Positions 43,142-53,449 are shown, counted from the stretch's first letter. The stretch: DNA of 64,000 bases from Marinifilum_A sediminis (GCA_947496465.1 CANMCX010000006.1:62001-126000), one strand, 5' to 3'. Made by a program: numbers and translations. The notes: a model not told the origin generated them from the letters alone.

Positions 43142-43657
43142 TTATACCAAAGTTTTAGCAACTTCAAGAGCAGCTTCGTAGTTTGGTTCTTCAGTCATTT
43201 CAGCAACATACTCAACGTGCTTAACTTCGTTGTTTTTGTCGATAACCACTACACCTCTTGCTAATAAACGTAGCTCTTCAACAACAAAACCATATTTATA
43301 ACCGAAATCACATTCTTTATGATCTGAAAGAGTTACCAGATTTTTAATACCTTCCGCGCCACAAAAACGACCTAATGCAAATGGTAAATCATTTGATAAG
43401 GTAATGATTTGAATGTCTTTATCAAGAGAAGCAGCTTCTTTGTTAAATCTGTGAGTTTGAGCAGAACAAACACCAGTATCAATAGAAGGAAAAATTGAAA
43501 GGATTTTAACTTTTCCATCAAAATCAGAAAGTTGAACAGGAGACAAGTCCTGACCTAAAGCTGTAAAATTTTCTGCCTTTGCACCTGTTTTGATTTCGTT
43601 TCCTACTAAAGTCATTGCATTTCCTGCGAATGTTACTTTGTTATTATTTTTTTGCAT
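43142..43657 (-). CDS. tpx: thiol peroxidase
   Basis: From ATG 43657 the 171-residue atypical 2-Cys peroxiredoxin contains the peroxidatic-cysteine motif SIDTGVCSAQTHRFNKEA and the resolving cysteine in LGRFCGAEG. It reduces hydrogen and organic peroxides with thioredoxin as donor. A start nine codons earlier is not supported by homologues, which begin near MxxxxKVTFAGN. It is a single gene with a strong terminator. Confidence 0.95.
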   Translation of the reverse strand: MQKNNNKVTFAGNAMTLVGNEIKTGAKAENFTALGQDLSPVQLSDFDGKVKILSIFPSIDTGVCSAQTHRFNKEAASLDKDIQIITLSNDLPFALGRFCGAEGIKNLVTLSDHKECDFGYKYGFVVEELRLLARGVVVIDKNNEVKHVEYVAEMTEEPNYEAALEVAKTLV

Positions 43658-43744
43658 AATTATGTATTTTGTATTTTCAATCAAAGATAGAATTTGTTTT
43701 GATTCTTTCTAAATAAAAAATGTGAATTTAGATTAAAAAAGACA

Positions 43745-43773
43745 TAAAAAAAACCGGAGAAAACTCCGGTTAA
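43745..43773 (-). terminator. rho-independent terminator of clpC
   Basis: On the minus strand AACCGGAG-TTTT-CTCCGGTT is followed by a run of Ts, just after the clpC stop. Confidence 0.9.
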
Positions 43774-43777
43774 TTTT

Positions 43778-46285
43778 TTACTCAAGTGCTTTTTGAGTTT
43801 TTAATATTTTGGTTGTTATTTTCTGCTTGGATTTATCTAAACCTACAGAAATTGTATCGCCTTCAGAGATGCTAGCTCTTATAATTACTTCAGCCATTTC
43901 ATCTTCCAGGTACTTTTGAATTGCTCTTTTTAATGGTCTTGCACCAAATTGAACATCATATCCTTTTTCAGCAATGAAATCTTTTGCAGCTGTAGAAATT
44001 TTAATATTGAACCCTAGATCTTGAACTCTCTTGTATAAACCATTAAGTTCGATATCGATAATCTTGTGAATGTCTTTCTGAGTTAGAGAATTAAACATGA
44101 TTAAATCATCGATTCTATTCAAGAATTCAGGAGCAAATGCTTTTTTCAAAGCCTTTTGAATAATACTACTTGCATAATCATTAGATTCATTTCCACCAGT
44201 TTGGAAGCCGATTCCTTTTCCAAAATCCTTAAGTTCACGACTTCCAATATTTGAAGTCATGATAATGATCGAGTTTTTGAAATCAACTCTTCGTCCTAAA
44301 CTATCGGTAAGTTGTCCGTCATCTAATAATTGCAGTAAGATATTAAATACATCCGGGTGCGCTTTTTCAATCTCATCGAGTAGCACAACAGAATAAGGCT
44401 TTCTTCTAACTTTCTCAGTCAATTGTCCGCCTTCTTCGTAACCAACATATCCTGGAGGAGCTCCAACCAATCTCGATACGGCGAATTTTTCCATATATTC
44501 ACTCATATCGATACGAATTAAAGCATCAGAACTATCAAATAAATATTCAGATAAAACTTTAGCTAGTTGAGTTTTTCCTACACCCGTTGGTCCTAGGAAG
44601 ATGAAAGTTCCGATTGGCTTGTTAGGATCTTTAAGTCCGGCACGATTTCGCTGAATTGCTTTTACAATTTTTGCAATAGCATCATCTTGTCCAATTACTT
44701 TGCCTTGTAATTCTAGGTTCATTTGAAGTAGGCGAGAACCTTCAGCTTGTGCAATTCTCTTAACAGGAACACCTGTCATCATAGCAACAACTTCAGCAAT
44801 ATCTTCCTCAGAAACCTTTTCTTTTTTCTGACTCAATTCCTGTTCCCACTTGTCTTTTTCTTTTTCAAGATCTTCAGCAAAGTTTTTCTCTTTATCTCTA
44901 AAGCTGGCTGCCAACTCAAACTTTTGAGCTTTAACTGCTTTTATTTTACTTTGGCGTGTATCCTCAATTTTCTTTTCTAATTCCTCAATAATAACAGGAA
45001 CATGAATGTTAGAAATATGAACTCTTGATCCAGCTTCATCTAACGCGTCAATGGCTTTGTCCGGAAGATATCTGTCACTTATATATCTTGAAGTTAATTT
45101 CACACAAGATTCAATTGCTTCGGGAGTATAAAAGACATTGTGATGATCTTCGTACCTTTCTTTAATGTTGTTTAGAATCACAACCGTTTCCTCAGGAGAA
45201 GTTGGTTCCACCATAATCTTTTGAAAGCGACGTTCTAATGCTCCATCTTTTTCAATATTTTGTCTGTACTCATCAAGAGTTGTAGCACCAATGCATTGAA
45301 TTTCACCTCGTGCCAATGCAGGTTTAAGCATGTTGGCAGCATCAAGTGATCCGGTTGCACCACCTGCTCCTACAATGGTATGAATCTCATCGATAAACAA
45401 AATGATATCTGTAGTTTTTGATAGTTCATTTAAAATAGCCTTCATCCTTTCTTCGAATTGTCCTCGGTACTTGGTTCCCGCAACAATTGAAGCTAAATCA
45501 AGAGTAACGACGCGTTTCCCAAATAGAACACGCGACACTTTTTTCTGAACGATTCGTAAAGCCAAGCCTTCTGCAATAGCTGATTTACCAACTCCAGGTT
45601 CTCCAATTAGAATAGGATTGTTCTTTTTTCTTCGACTTAATATTTGCGCCAAACGTTCAATTTCTGTTTCGCGACCAACAATAGGATCCAAAGTTCCTTC
45701 TTCGGCAGATTTAGTAATGTCAATACCAAAATTATCAAGAACAGGAGTTTCAGATTTGCCCCTAGCGCTAGCACCTTTTGAGCTACTACCTCCAGATAAA
45801 CCACCTTTTCCTTCTCCACGATCTTCTGGTGGATAATCAGCTTGTGCTTTAGGGAAAAGAGTTTTTAGATTTTCTTTAACCTTATTGTAATCAATGGTTT
45901 GATCATCTAATATTTGCGTTACCATACTCTTGTCATCTTTTAAAATGGCAAGTAGCAAATGACTTGTGTCTATTGTGTTATTCTTTAAAGCTTTTGCTTC
46001 AAGATAAATTAACTTTAGAACTCTTTCGGCAGATCTTTGAAGGGGGATGTTATTCTGATCTAAATCTGTGATAGTATCCGATTTGATCTCTTTTTCGATA
46101 TTCTTTCGAATATCATAAAGGTCAACTCCTAAAGAAATAAGAATATCTACGGCAATTCCTTCACCTTCACGAAGGATTCCTAAAAATAAATGTTCAGTAC
46201 CTATCGCACTATTACCAAGCCTTTCGGCTTCTTCTTTGCTATAGGATAGAACATCCTTTATACGAGGTGAAAATTTTGAATCCAT
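43778..46285 (-). CDS. clpC: ATP-dependent Clp protease ATP-binding subunit ClpC
   Basis: The 835-residue AAA+ unfoldase has two N-terminal Clp_N repeats (SKEEAERLGNSAIGTEHLFL), D1 Walker A GEPGVGKSAIAEG, a UVR-containing middle domain (IKAVKAQKFELAASFRDKE), D2 Walker A GPTGVGKTQLAKV, and an IGF loop for ClpP docking (FGKGIGFQTGG). It works with ClpP in protein quality control. It is divergent from gyrA across a 293-base gap. Length and the UVR domain identify ClpC rather than ClpB or ClpA. Confidence 0.96.
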   Translation of the reverse strand: MDSKFSPRIKDVLSYSKEEAERLGNSAIGTEHLFLGILREGEGIAVDILISLGVDLYDIRKNIEKEIKSDTITDLDQNNIPLQRSAERVLKLIYLEAKALKNNTIDTSHLLLAILKDDKSMVTQILDDQTIDYNKVKENLKTLFPKAQADYPPEDRGEGKGGLSGGSSSKGASARGKSETPVLDNFGIDITKSAEEGTLDPIVGRETEIERLAQILSRRKKNNPILIGEPGVGKSAIAEGLALRIVQKKVSRVLFGKRVVTLDLASIVAGTKYRGQFEERMKAILNELSKTTDIILFIDEIHTIVGAGGATGSLDAANMLKPALARGEIQCIGATTLDEYRQNIEKDGALERRFQKIMVEPTSPEETVVILNNIKERYEDHHNVFYTPEAIESCVKLTSRYISDRYLPDKAIDALDEAGSRVHISNIHVPVIIEELEKKIEDTRQSKIKAVKAQKFELAASFRDKEKNFAEDLEKEKDKWEQELSQKKEKVSEEDIAEVVAMMTGVPVKRIAQAEGSRLLQMNLELQGKVIGQDDAIAKIVKAIQRNRAGLKDPNKPIGTFIFLGPTGVGKTQLAKVLSEYLFDSSDALIRIDMSEYMEKFAVSRLVGAPPGYVGYEEGGQLTEKVRRKPYSVVLLDEIEKAHPDVFNILLQLLDDGQLTDSLGRRVDFKNSIIIMTSNIGSRELKDFGKGIGFQTGGNESNDYASSIIQKALKKAFAPEFLNRIDDLIMFNSLTQKDIHKIIDIELNGLYKRVQDLGFNIKISTAAKDFIAEKGYDVQFGARPLKRAIQKYLEDEMAEVIIRASISEGDTISVGLDKSKQKITTKILKTQKALE

Positions 46286-46531
46286 ATAGTAGGTCTTTAA
46301 ATTTTTATTTTGTGATTATATTCAATTTTTAGGCTGAATAAATAAAAGCAACATTAAAATAAAGAAAATTTATTACATATAAGCCTAAAATATCAATCTA
46401 TTTTTGAATAAGAATTCAAATAAAATAGGAATTAAACTAGTAATCAAGCTATAATACAAAAAGCTTTAATATTTATCTTAATCTGTCTTTAAATATAGCT
46501 CCTTTTCTTACGCAAAAATCACTTATTTTGT

Positions 46532-46539
46532 TACTTTTG
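46532..46539 (+). promoter_or_regulatory. -7 promoter element of gyrA
   Basis: TACTTTTG matches TAnnTTTG exactly, 39 bases before the ATG. A clear -33 element is not seen. Confidence 0.55.
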
Positions 46540-46578
46540 TAGATCTGATAAAAGTGTAGAATTTTAAATTAAAAATAG

Positions 46579-49101
46579 ATGACTACGGGAGAGAGAATTA
46601 TACGTATCAATATAGAAGAGGAAATGAAGTCAGCCTATATCGATTATTCGATGTCGGTTATTGTTTCCAGAGCTCTACCAGATGTTAGAGACGGTCTAAA
46701 GCCTGTTCACCGAAGAGTTTTATTTGGAATGAACGAATTAGGCATTACAGCCAATAAACCATATAAAAAATCAGCAAGAATTGTTGGTGAGGTATTAGGT
46801 AAGTATCACCCACATGGAGATAGTTCTGTTTATATGACTATGGTTCGTATGGCTCAGCATTGGTCTTTGCGATATCCTTTAATTGATGGGCAAGGTAACT
46901 TCGGTTCTGTTGATGGAGATAGTCCTGCAGCAATGCGTTATACCGAGGCTAGAATGGATAAGATTGCAGAAGAGACCTTATCAGACCTTGATAAGGATAC
47001 TGTAGATATGGCTCCTAACTTTGATGAATCATTAAAAGAACCAACTGTACTTCCAACCCGTATTCCAAATTTACTTGTAAACGGTGCTTCTGGTATTGCA
47101 GTAGGTATGGCAACCAATATGCCACCTCACAATTTATCTGATACAATTGATGCCATTATTACTACTATCGATAACAAAGAAGTAGAAATGGATGAATTGA
47201 TCCGAATTGTTAAAGCTCCGGATTTTCCTACAGGTGGGACTATTTATGGCTACCAGGGCGTGAAAGAGGCGTTTGAGACGGGTAGAGGTAGAGTAGTTGT
47301 AAGAGCAAAAACAAATATTGAAACTACTGAAAATGGTCGTGAAAAGATCATTGTAAGTGAGATTCCATATATGGTTAATAAGGCAGAACTTATTATGAAG
47401 GCTGCTGATTTAATCAACGATAAGAAGATTGATGGTATTTCTAATGTAAATGATGAATCAGACCGAACTGGGATGAGAATCGTTTTCGATTTGAAAAGAG
47501 ATGCTATTGCAAATGTTGTATTGAACAAGCTGTACAAATACACACAAATGCAGACTTCATTTAGCGTAAATAATATTGCGTTGGTGAAAGGTCGTCCACA
47601 GCTGTTGAACTTGCGTGACTTAATTGATAATTTTGTTGAGCACCGTCATGATGTTGTTGTGCGAAGAACTCAGTATGAATTGCGTCAGGCTGAAAATAAG
47701 GCTCATATCCTAAAAGGTTTAATTATAGCTTTGGATAATATTGACCAGGTAATTGCTTTGATTAGAGGTTCTAAAACTCCTGAAGAAGCAAGAAATGGTT
47801 TAATGAGTAATTTTGACTTAGATGAAATTCAGGCTAAAGCAATACTTGATATGCGTTTGCAAAAACTGACAGGTTTGGAGCGCGACAAATTGCATGCTGA
47901 ATATGAAGAGTTGATGAAATTGATTGATCATTTGAGAGCAATTCTTGCTAATGAGCAAATGAGAATGGATATCATTAAGGAAGAATTGACTGAAGTTAAG
48001 GCGAAATACGGTGATGAAAGAAGAACCGATATTGTTTATTCTTCTGAAGAATTTAATCCTGAAGATTTCTATGCTGACGAGGAGATGGTGATCACAATTT
48101 CTCACATGGGTTACATTAAGCGTACTCCGCTTGCTGAATTTAAAACTCAACATAGAGGGGGAGTTGGTTCAAAAGGGAGTATTACCCGTGAAGAAGATTT
48201 CTTGGAGCACATGATTATGGCTACAATGCATAATACCATGTTGTTCTTTACTGAAAAAGGTAAATGTTTCTGGTTGAAGGTATACGAGATTCCAGAAGGC
48301 ACGAAGCAATCTAAAGGTAGAGCAATTCAGAATCTTTTAAATATTGAACCTGATGATAAAGTGAAAGCTTATATCAATGTTCTTAACCTTAAAGAGGAAG
48401 AGTATATTAATAACAATTACATTGTTCTTTGTACAAAGAAAGGTGTTGTTAAGAAAACTCCACTTGAAGCATATTCAAGACCACGTGTGAATGGTGTTAA
48501 TGCGATTACTGTTCGCGAAGGTGACCAATTATTAGAGGCGAAACTAACCAATGGTGAGAATCAAATATTAATTGCCGGTCGTTCTGGTAAAGCAATTCGA
48601 TTTGCTGAAGATCAGGTTCGTTCGATGGGAAGAACAGCTTCAGGAGTTCGTGGAATTACATTGAAAGACGAAAGCGACGAGGTTGTTGGCATGATATGTG
48701 TTGAGAATGGGGAAGAGGATATCCTTGTTGTATCAGAGAACGGTTATGGTAAACGATCAAATATTGATGATTATAGAATAACTAATAGAGGAGGTAAAGG
48801 GGTTAAAACAATTAGCCTTACTGAGAAAACTGGTGATTTGATTGCTATTAAGAATGTTACTGATAATGAGGATTTAATGATCATTAACAAATCAGGTATT
48901 ACTATTCGTTTGGCAGTTTCGGATCTTCGAGTTATGGGACGAGCAACTCAGGGTGTTCGATTGATTAATTTGAGTAAGAAAAATGATTCAATTGCGGCTG
49001 TTGCTAAGGTAAACTCATCAAATGAGGATGAAGTGATTGGAAATGAAGGTTCAAATGAGTCAGCAGAACAATCAGGCAGTATCGAAGGAACAGAAGAATA
49101 G
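46579..49101 (+). CDS. gyrA: DNA gyrase subunit A
   Basis: The 840-residue protein has the breakage-reunion domain with catalytic Tyr121 (AAMRYTEARM), the GQGNFGS region, a coiled-coil, and six beta-pinwheel blades in the C-terminal domain (GYGKRSNIDDYRITNRGGKG, a GyrA-box-like segment). The acidic, serine-rich tail resembles other gyrases. The quinolone region reads HPHGDSSVYMTMVRM: Ser82 equals E. coli Ser83, but the Asp87 position is Met86. It introduces negative supercoils with GyrB. The TPR protein gene follows 101 bases later. Confidence 0.97.
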   Translation: MTTGERIIRINIEEEMKSAYIDYSMSVIVSRALPDVRDGLKPVHRRVLFGMNELGITANKPYKKSARIVGEVLGKYHPHGDSSVYMTMVRMAQHWSLRYPLIDGQGNFGSVDGDSPAAMRYTEARMDKIAEETLSDLDKDTVDMAPNFDESLKEPTVLPTRIPNLLVNGASGIAVGMATNMPPHNLSDTIDAIITTIDNKEVEMDELIRIVKAPDFPTGGTIYGYQGVKEAFETGRGRVVVRAKTNIETTENGREKIIVSEIPYMVNKAELIMKAADLINDKKIDGISNVNDESDRTGMRIVFDLKRDAIANVVLNKLYKYTQMQTSFSVNNIALVKGRPQLLNLRDLIDNFVEHRHDVVVRRTQYELRQAENKAHILKGLIIALDNIDQVIALIRGSKTPEEARNGLMSNFDLDEIQAKAILDMRLQKLTGLERDKLHAEYEELMKLIDHLRAILANEQMRMDIIKEELTEVKAKYGDERRTDIVYSSEEFNPEDFYADEEMVITISHMGYIKRTPLAEFKTQHRGGVGSKGSITREEDFLEHMIMATMHNTMLFFTEKGKCFWLKVYEIPEGTKQSKGRAIQNLLNIEPDDKVKAYINVLNLKEEEYINNNYIVLCTKKGVVKKTPLEAYSRPRVNGVNAITVREGDQLLEAKLTNGENQILIAGRSGKAIRFAEDQVRSMGRTASGVRGITLKDESDEVVGMICVENGEEDILVVSENGYGKRSNIDDYRITNRGGKGVKTISLTEKTGDLIAIKNVTDNEDLMIINKSGITIRLAVSDLRVMGRATQGVRLINLSKKNDSIAAVAKVNSSNEDEVIGNEGSNESAEQSGSIEGTEE

Positions 49102-49162
49102 TTGTAAAACTTAGAATAATTATAAAATGCTTATTCTTGTTCAAAAATTTAAAAGAAAAACA

Positions 49163-49170
49163 TATTTTTG
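49163..49170 (+). promoter_or_regulatory. -7 promoter element of the TPR protein gene
   Basis: TATTTTTG matches TAnnTTTG exactly, 32 bases before the ATG. Confidence 0.5.
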
Positions 49171-49202
49171 TTCAAGATTGTTATAAAAACTAAACATTGA
49201 TT

Positions 49203-50372
49203 ATGAGAAAATTATCATTCATTCTAGTTATGCTTATGTGCGTTTCGACAGTATTCGCTCAAAAAAGTAAAGTGACTGGGGCACAGAATTATCTAAATTC
49301 AGGTAAATTAGATAAGGCAAAGGAAGCTATTGATGAAGGTATTCAGCACGAAAAGTGTGTGGCTTATGCAAAAGCATATCTAGTAAAAGGGAAAGTATAT
49401 CAGGGGATTTTTGAAAGTCCACTTCCTGCTTACAAAGAGTTATCTAAAACACCACTTGATATAGCTTATGATGCTTATTTGAAAGCTCTAGAGTTGGATC
49501 AAAAAGGAAAAATGAAGAAGCCTGTGAAAGCTCAGATGACTAACATGATTCCAAATTACACTAATGAAGCGGTTAACTTATATAATCAATCAGATTATGC
49601 AGGTGCACTAGCTGCTTTTGAAAAAGTTCTTACAATTGAGTCAATGGATATGTTTAAAGACAATCCAGTTATTGACACAGCTGTAATTTTTAATGCAGGT
49701 ATGGCAGCTCAAAAATCAGAAAATTTTGAGAAAGCAATTAAATATTACAGACTTTCAATTGAACACAATTATGGTGGTGCAAAATCTTATGCAAACTTGT
49801 CGAATGTTCTTAAAAAGGCTGGAAATGAAGAAGAATCAGTAAAATATCTTCACAAGGGATTTGAATTGTTTCCAAATGATTCTTGGATGTTGGTTGAATT
49901 GATTAACTACTATATGCTAGGAGGAGAGCCTCAGAAGGCAGCTGATTATTTAGATAAAGCAATAGCATTAGATCCTGAGAATGGTTCATTTTACAGAGCA
50001 AAAGGTACTTTGTATGAGAAAACTGAAGAGTTTGATAAAGCTGAGGAAATGTATGCTAAAGCATTAGAATTAGACCCTAATGATTTTACATCTCAGTATA
50101 ACATTGGACTTCTTAATTTGAACGCAGTAAGTGCTAAGCATAAAGAAGTAAATGAAATTATGGATGCTAAGAAGTACAATGAGGCGATTAAAGGTATTTA
50201 CGTTGAGTACGAAAATGTACTTCCATACTTCACAAAAGTTTTAGAAATGAAACCAGACGAAAAGAATTCAATGATGTTATTGAAGGAGCTGTATTTCAAA
50301 TTAAGAAACGAAAAGGAAGAGTATCTTGAAAAATATAATGAAATGAAGTCTAAATTAGACGGAATGGAATAA
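49203..50372 (+). CDS. exported TPR-repeat protein
   Basis: From ATG 49203 the 389-residue protein has a signal peptide (LSFILVMLMCVSTVFAQ) and 6-8 tetratricopeptide repeats, e.g. NFEKAIKYYRLSIEHNYGGA, PQKAADYLDKAIALDPENGS and FDKAEEMYAKALELDPNDFT. It is predicted periplasmic, with a scaffolding role. It shares architecture, signal peptide style and the insertion VIDTAVIFNAGMAA / ALVFNTGYSA with the TPR gene at 63212-63946, so the two are paralogues. It has its own promoter and terminator. Partner unknown. Confidence 0.88.
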   Translation: MRKLSFILVMLMCVSTVFAQKSKVTGAQNYLNSGKLDKAKEAIDEGIQHEKCVAYAKAYLVKGKVYQGIFESPLPAYKELSKTPLDIAYDAYLKALELDQKGKMKKPVKAQMTNMIPNYTNEAVNLYNQSDYAGALAAFEKVLTIESMDMFKDNPVIDTAVIFNAGMAAQKSENFEKAIKYYRLSIEHNYGGAKSYANLSNVLKKAGNEEESVKYLHKGFELFPNDSWMLVELINYYMLGGEPQKAADYLDKAIALDPENGSFYRAKGTLYEKTEEFDKAEEMYAKALELDPNDFTSQYNIGLLNLNAVSAKHKEVNEIMDAKKYNEAIKGIYVEYENVLPYFTKVLEMKPDEKNSMMLLKELYFKLRNEKEEYLEKYNEMKSKLDGME

Positions 50373-50374
50373 AT

Positions 50375-50406
50375 AAAAAAAGGGATCTAAATCAGGTCCC
50401 TTTTTT
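50375..50406 (+). terminator. rho-independent terminator
   Basis: AAAAAAGGGA and TCCCTTTTTT pair around an 11-base loop; it ends the TPR gene and faces the convergent kinase gene. Confidence 0.85.
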
Positions 50407-50480
50407 ATATGCATCATATTTAACTTAATATGAATTATAAGACTTTTATTAAGAATGAAGAGAATTTGGAAAATTTTGCT

Positions 50481-52181
50481 TTACAAATACTGTTGTAAGA
50501 TTTGCATCAATGTTTGTGGATCAATTGGTTTAGTGATAAAGTCGTTGGCGCCAGCATTTAAGCATTCTTCCTTTTCATTTGCCATAGCAAAAGCAGTTTG
50601 TACAATTACTGGAATGGATCTGTTTGTAGATTTTATTTGATTTATAGCCTCCAAACCACCTATTTCAGGCATTCTAATATCCATTAAAACCAAATCTATT
50701 TTGGGGTCATTATTCTGACAAATCTGGATCGCATCTTTTCCATTCTTTGCCCAAATAACATTCGCATCTGTTAATTCAATTATCGCGTTTAAATAGTTAA
50801 AATTAGATTTAACATCCTCAGCTATTAAAATATTCTTTTTAGAATACTCGATAGATTTAATTTTATTGAAATAATCAATTTCAGTGTTATTGTCGTTGAT
50901 ATAATCCATTTTTATTCGACCAATTCCAGAAAGTCTGAAATAAAAATTACTACCCACATTTTCTTCCGAGTCAAACCATATCTCACCATTCATTAAATCC
51001 AGTAATTTTTTACAGAGAGTTAAGCCTAAACCAGATCCTTCAAATTTCCTTTTTGAGTCACCTTCAACTTGTCTAAAGGTGTCAAATACTACATCTTGAG
51101 TGTCTTTAGAAATACCAACCCCAGTATCTCTTATGAAGAATACCGGACATTTATAATCATCCATATAAAAGCCAAATTCCACATTCCCATTCGAGGTAAA
51201 TTTTAATGCATTATCGATTAAGTTTTCAAAAATCTGAAGAAATTTCTTCTTATCTGAATTAATAGTTAATTCTTCGTAATTGTCAGGAATTGAAATGGAT
51301 ATGTCATTTTGATTTGTACTTGAATCGTTTATTAGATATTTGGAATGAATCTCTCGAATCAATTGGTTTATATTGAAATTTTCTCTCTCAATAACTAATT
51401 GATTCGAGTCCATCTTAGATACATCAAGAAGGTTGTTGATCAATTTTAGTAGTTTATTGCTATTAGATGATATATGAGATACAAATTCGCTATGTTGGCT
51501 TGGTGGTATATCTGAATCGGTTAGTAAATTAGAAAAACCCACAATAGAATTAATTGGAGTTCTAAATTCGTGACTAATATTCGATAAAAATGCCGATTTT
51601 AATTCGTTAGATTCCTCTGCTTTTAGCTTGGCTTTTTTTAATTCATTTTGAGTTTTGGAAATCGTAATTAAATCGTGAATTGATTTTTCGTGAAACAAAC
51701 AAGCTTTTATGGAAATGGAAAATTTATTGATTACATTTTTTAGTTTCGTTTGTTCTATTTGACTCCAGGTTTGTTCTGAAGAAGAATAGAGTACTAAAAA
51801 ACCCAACTCCTGCAGTTTAAAAAAGGTTACAACTCCCCTATTTTTAAATTTGAAACCAATGGCTTGACAGATTTTTGAATCTAATTTTACCGAAAAGGAG
51901 TCCGAATTATCGAAACAACTATTTAAAAATTCAGAATCTGAAACGTATTCTGATTCTAATTTTATGATAGGATGTGAATATATTGCACGGTAACCCGAAG
52001 TTTCTTCAGAGTAAGGAATATTATAACTTCTTAGCCAAACACCACCAAATTCAAGGTTTTTACGAGACATTAAAGTATGAAGAAATTTTTTGCAATTCAC
52101 CTTTTTGTCTAATGACTGTCCCACCGAAAGGGAAAGTTCGTAAAGAAATGAAATATCTGTTATAATACGATTCGTATCCAT
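50481..52181 (-). CDS. hybrid sensor histidine kinase/response regulator
   Basis: The 566-residue protein has an N-terminal GAF-like sensing region (~res. 15-165), a coiled-coil, HisKA with His204 (SNISHEFRTPINSIVGF), HATPase_c (N-box ENLIDNALKF; G-boxes RDTGVGIS and GSGLGLTLC) and a C-terminal receiver (Asp501 in LVLMDIRMPE; K551 in ITKPID). There is no TM segment, so it is cytosolic. It starts 11 bases after the FIST protein gene, so the FIST protein is the likely signal input. No output domain follows the receiver; phosphotransfer to another protein is implied. Confidence 0.93.
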   Translation of the reverse strand: MDTNRIITDISFLYELSLSVGQSLDKKVNCKKFLHTLMSRKNLEFGGVWLRSYNIPYSEETSGYRAIYSHPIIKLESEYVSDSEFLNSCFDNSDSFSVKLDSKICQAIGFKFKNRGVVTFFKLQELGFLVLYSSSEQTWSQIEQTKLKNVINKFSISIKACLFHEKSIHDLITISKTQNELKKAKLKAEESNELKSAFLSNISHEFRTPINSIVGFSNLLTDSDIPPSQHSEFVSHISSNSNKLLKLINNLLDVSKMDSNQLVIERENFNINQLIREIHSKYLINDSSTNQNDISISIPDNYEELTINSDKKKFLQIFENLIDNALKFTSNGNVEFGFYMDDYKCPVFFIRDTGVGISKDTQDVVFDTFRQVEGDSKRKFEGSGLGLTLCKKLLDLMNGEIWFDSEENVGSNFYFRLSGIGRIKMDYINDNNTEIDYFNKIKSIEYSKKNILIAEDVKSNFNYLNAIIELTDANVIWAKNGKDAIQICQNNDPKIDLVLMDIRMPEIGGLEAINQIKSTNRSIPVIVQTAFAMANEKEECLNAGANDFITKPIDPQTLMQILQQYL

Positions 52182-52192
52182 TATTATTAAAA

Positions 52193-53293
52193 TTAATAAG
52201 AAAAACCTAAAACAACTGATTTATTGAGTAACTCTAAATAGCCCTCTCCATTTGAAAAAATTTCACCGATGGAAAGAACTCCTTCAAGTTTACCGTTTGG
52301 ATATACTTTTTGTATTTGATTATGAATTCCATCCAATTCAATATGAAAATCATTGCCGAAGTGTCCAGCTCTTGAAATGCAATCGAAAATTAGTATTTCA
52401 GGAGTCTTTTTCCCATTGATAATGCACTTTTTTACTAAAAAATCAGGAATTTCCGATATGTCTTTTGTTTGAATAGTTAGTAAATCAACCAATGAGTTTT
52501 CGGGAATATTTCCAACACATCGAATGCAGCCTTCTTCTGTTAATTCAATGGCATCTCTCACAATATAATCACGCTCTTCTTTATAAATGCCAAATGGATA
52601 GTGAATGGAATGTGTGTTGAAATTTTCTCTGTTCAATTGAATGTTTTGAGTCTCAATCAAGCATTTTTTATAAACATCAAAAGCATTTTCCCAATTTAAC
52701 TCTTTAATCACATTTTTTTTCGATTTCGTAACGATGAATGGACCTACAGATTTTTTCCAACCATGACTTGCTGATATTTTAGTAGGATTCTCCATAAATA
52801 TTACCAAAGTCCCAGTATTGTATATTCCATCATTATCAAAAAGAATACCTTTAGATTTATTCGTTGTTAGTCGTCCTGTGCCGCCACCAATAAAATTAAC
52901 ATCATTACCTAAGTAAGTAAATAAAGTTCTTAGATGGTTGGAAACTGAATCTGAAATACCATCGGTTAAGGTAAATGCTGTAGTAAAATTATGGTTTTGA
53001 TAATCTGAAAACTGTTCTTCGAAATCTTCCTGTGTATTAAAATATACGGGAAAAACATCCATAGAAACAGCTTTTAAGACAATACCAGTTGAACTGACTC
53101 TATTGTTGTTAACAACCTTTGGAAAAACACCACCTGCAAAGTTGTAATTTTGTTTATTTAAAGCAGAAACCATTTTTTCCAAACAGATCTCGCATTCTTC
53201 CGCAACAAGAAGTAATACATTGTCTGTTGCCTGAACATTTCGTTGTTTCAAGCAAGACAACAAATCATCTAATTTTGGATTTTCTAGAAACAT
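52193..53293 (-). CDS. FIST-domain sensory protein
   Basis: The ~366-residue protein has the FIST_N region (NFAGGVFPKVVNNNRVSSTG; GNDVNFIGGGTGRLTTNKSK) and FIST_C region (YPFGIYKEERDYIVRDAIEL; ILIFDCISRAGHFGNDF). FIST proteins sense small ligands such as amino acids, often paired with histidine kinases or methyl-accepting proteins. I chose ATG 53293 (MFLENPKLDD); a TTG at 53323 would add ten residues and cannot be excluded. It sits 11 bases upstream of the hybrid kinase gene, implying a signalling pair. Confidence 0.85.
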   Translation of the reverse strand: MFLENPKLDDLLSCLKQRNVQATDNVLLLVAEECEICLEKMVSALNKQNYNFAGGVFPKVVNNNRVSSTGIVLKAVSMDVFPVYFNTQEDFEEQFSDYQNHNFTTAFTLTDGISDSVSNHLRTLFTYLGNDVNFIGGGTGRLTTNKSKGILFDNDGIYNTGTLVIFMENPTKISASHGWKKSVGPFIVTKSKKNVIKELNWENAFDVYKKCLIETQNIQLNRENFNTHSIHYPFGIYKEERDYIVRDAIELTEEGCIRCVGNIPENSLVDLLTIQTKDISEIPDFLVKKCIINGKKTPEILIFDCISRAGHFGNDFHIELDGIHNQIQKVYPNGKLEGVLSIGEIFSNGEGYLELLNKSVVLGFSY

Positions 53294-53410
53294 AGGCGAC
53301 TTAATGGATGTATAAACGTACAATTTTAATAAAATTACATCTTTATATAGGATGAGATTTGATCAATTTATATTCTCTGCTTGTCAAGTATGTAAAATTT
53401 CAGATAACTA

Positions 53411-53447
53411 GAAAAAATAAGCCGTTTTTTACAAAACGGCTTATTTA
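53411..53447 (-). terminator. rho-independent terminator of the adenylate kinase gene
   Basis: AAATAAGCCGTTTT and AAAACGGCTTATTT pair; on the minus strand they are followed by a T-run. It separates adk from the FIST/kinase unit. Confidence 0.9.
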
Positions 53448-53449
53448 AT

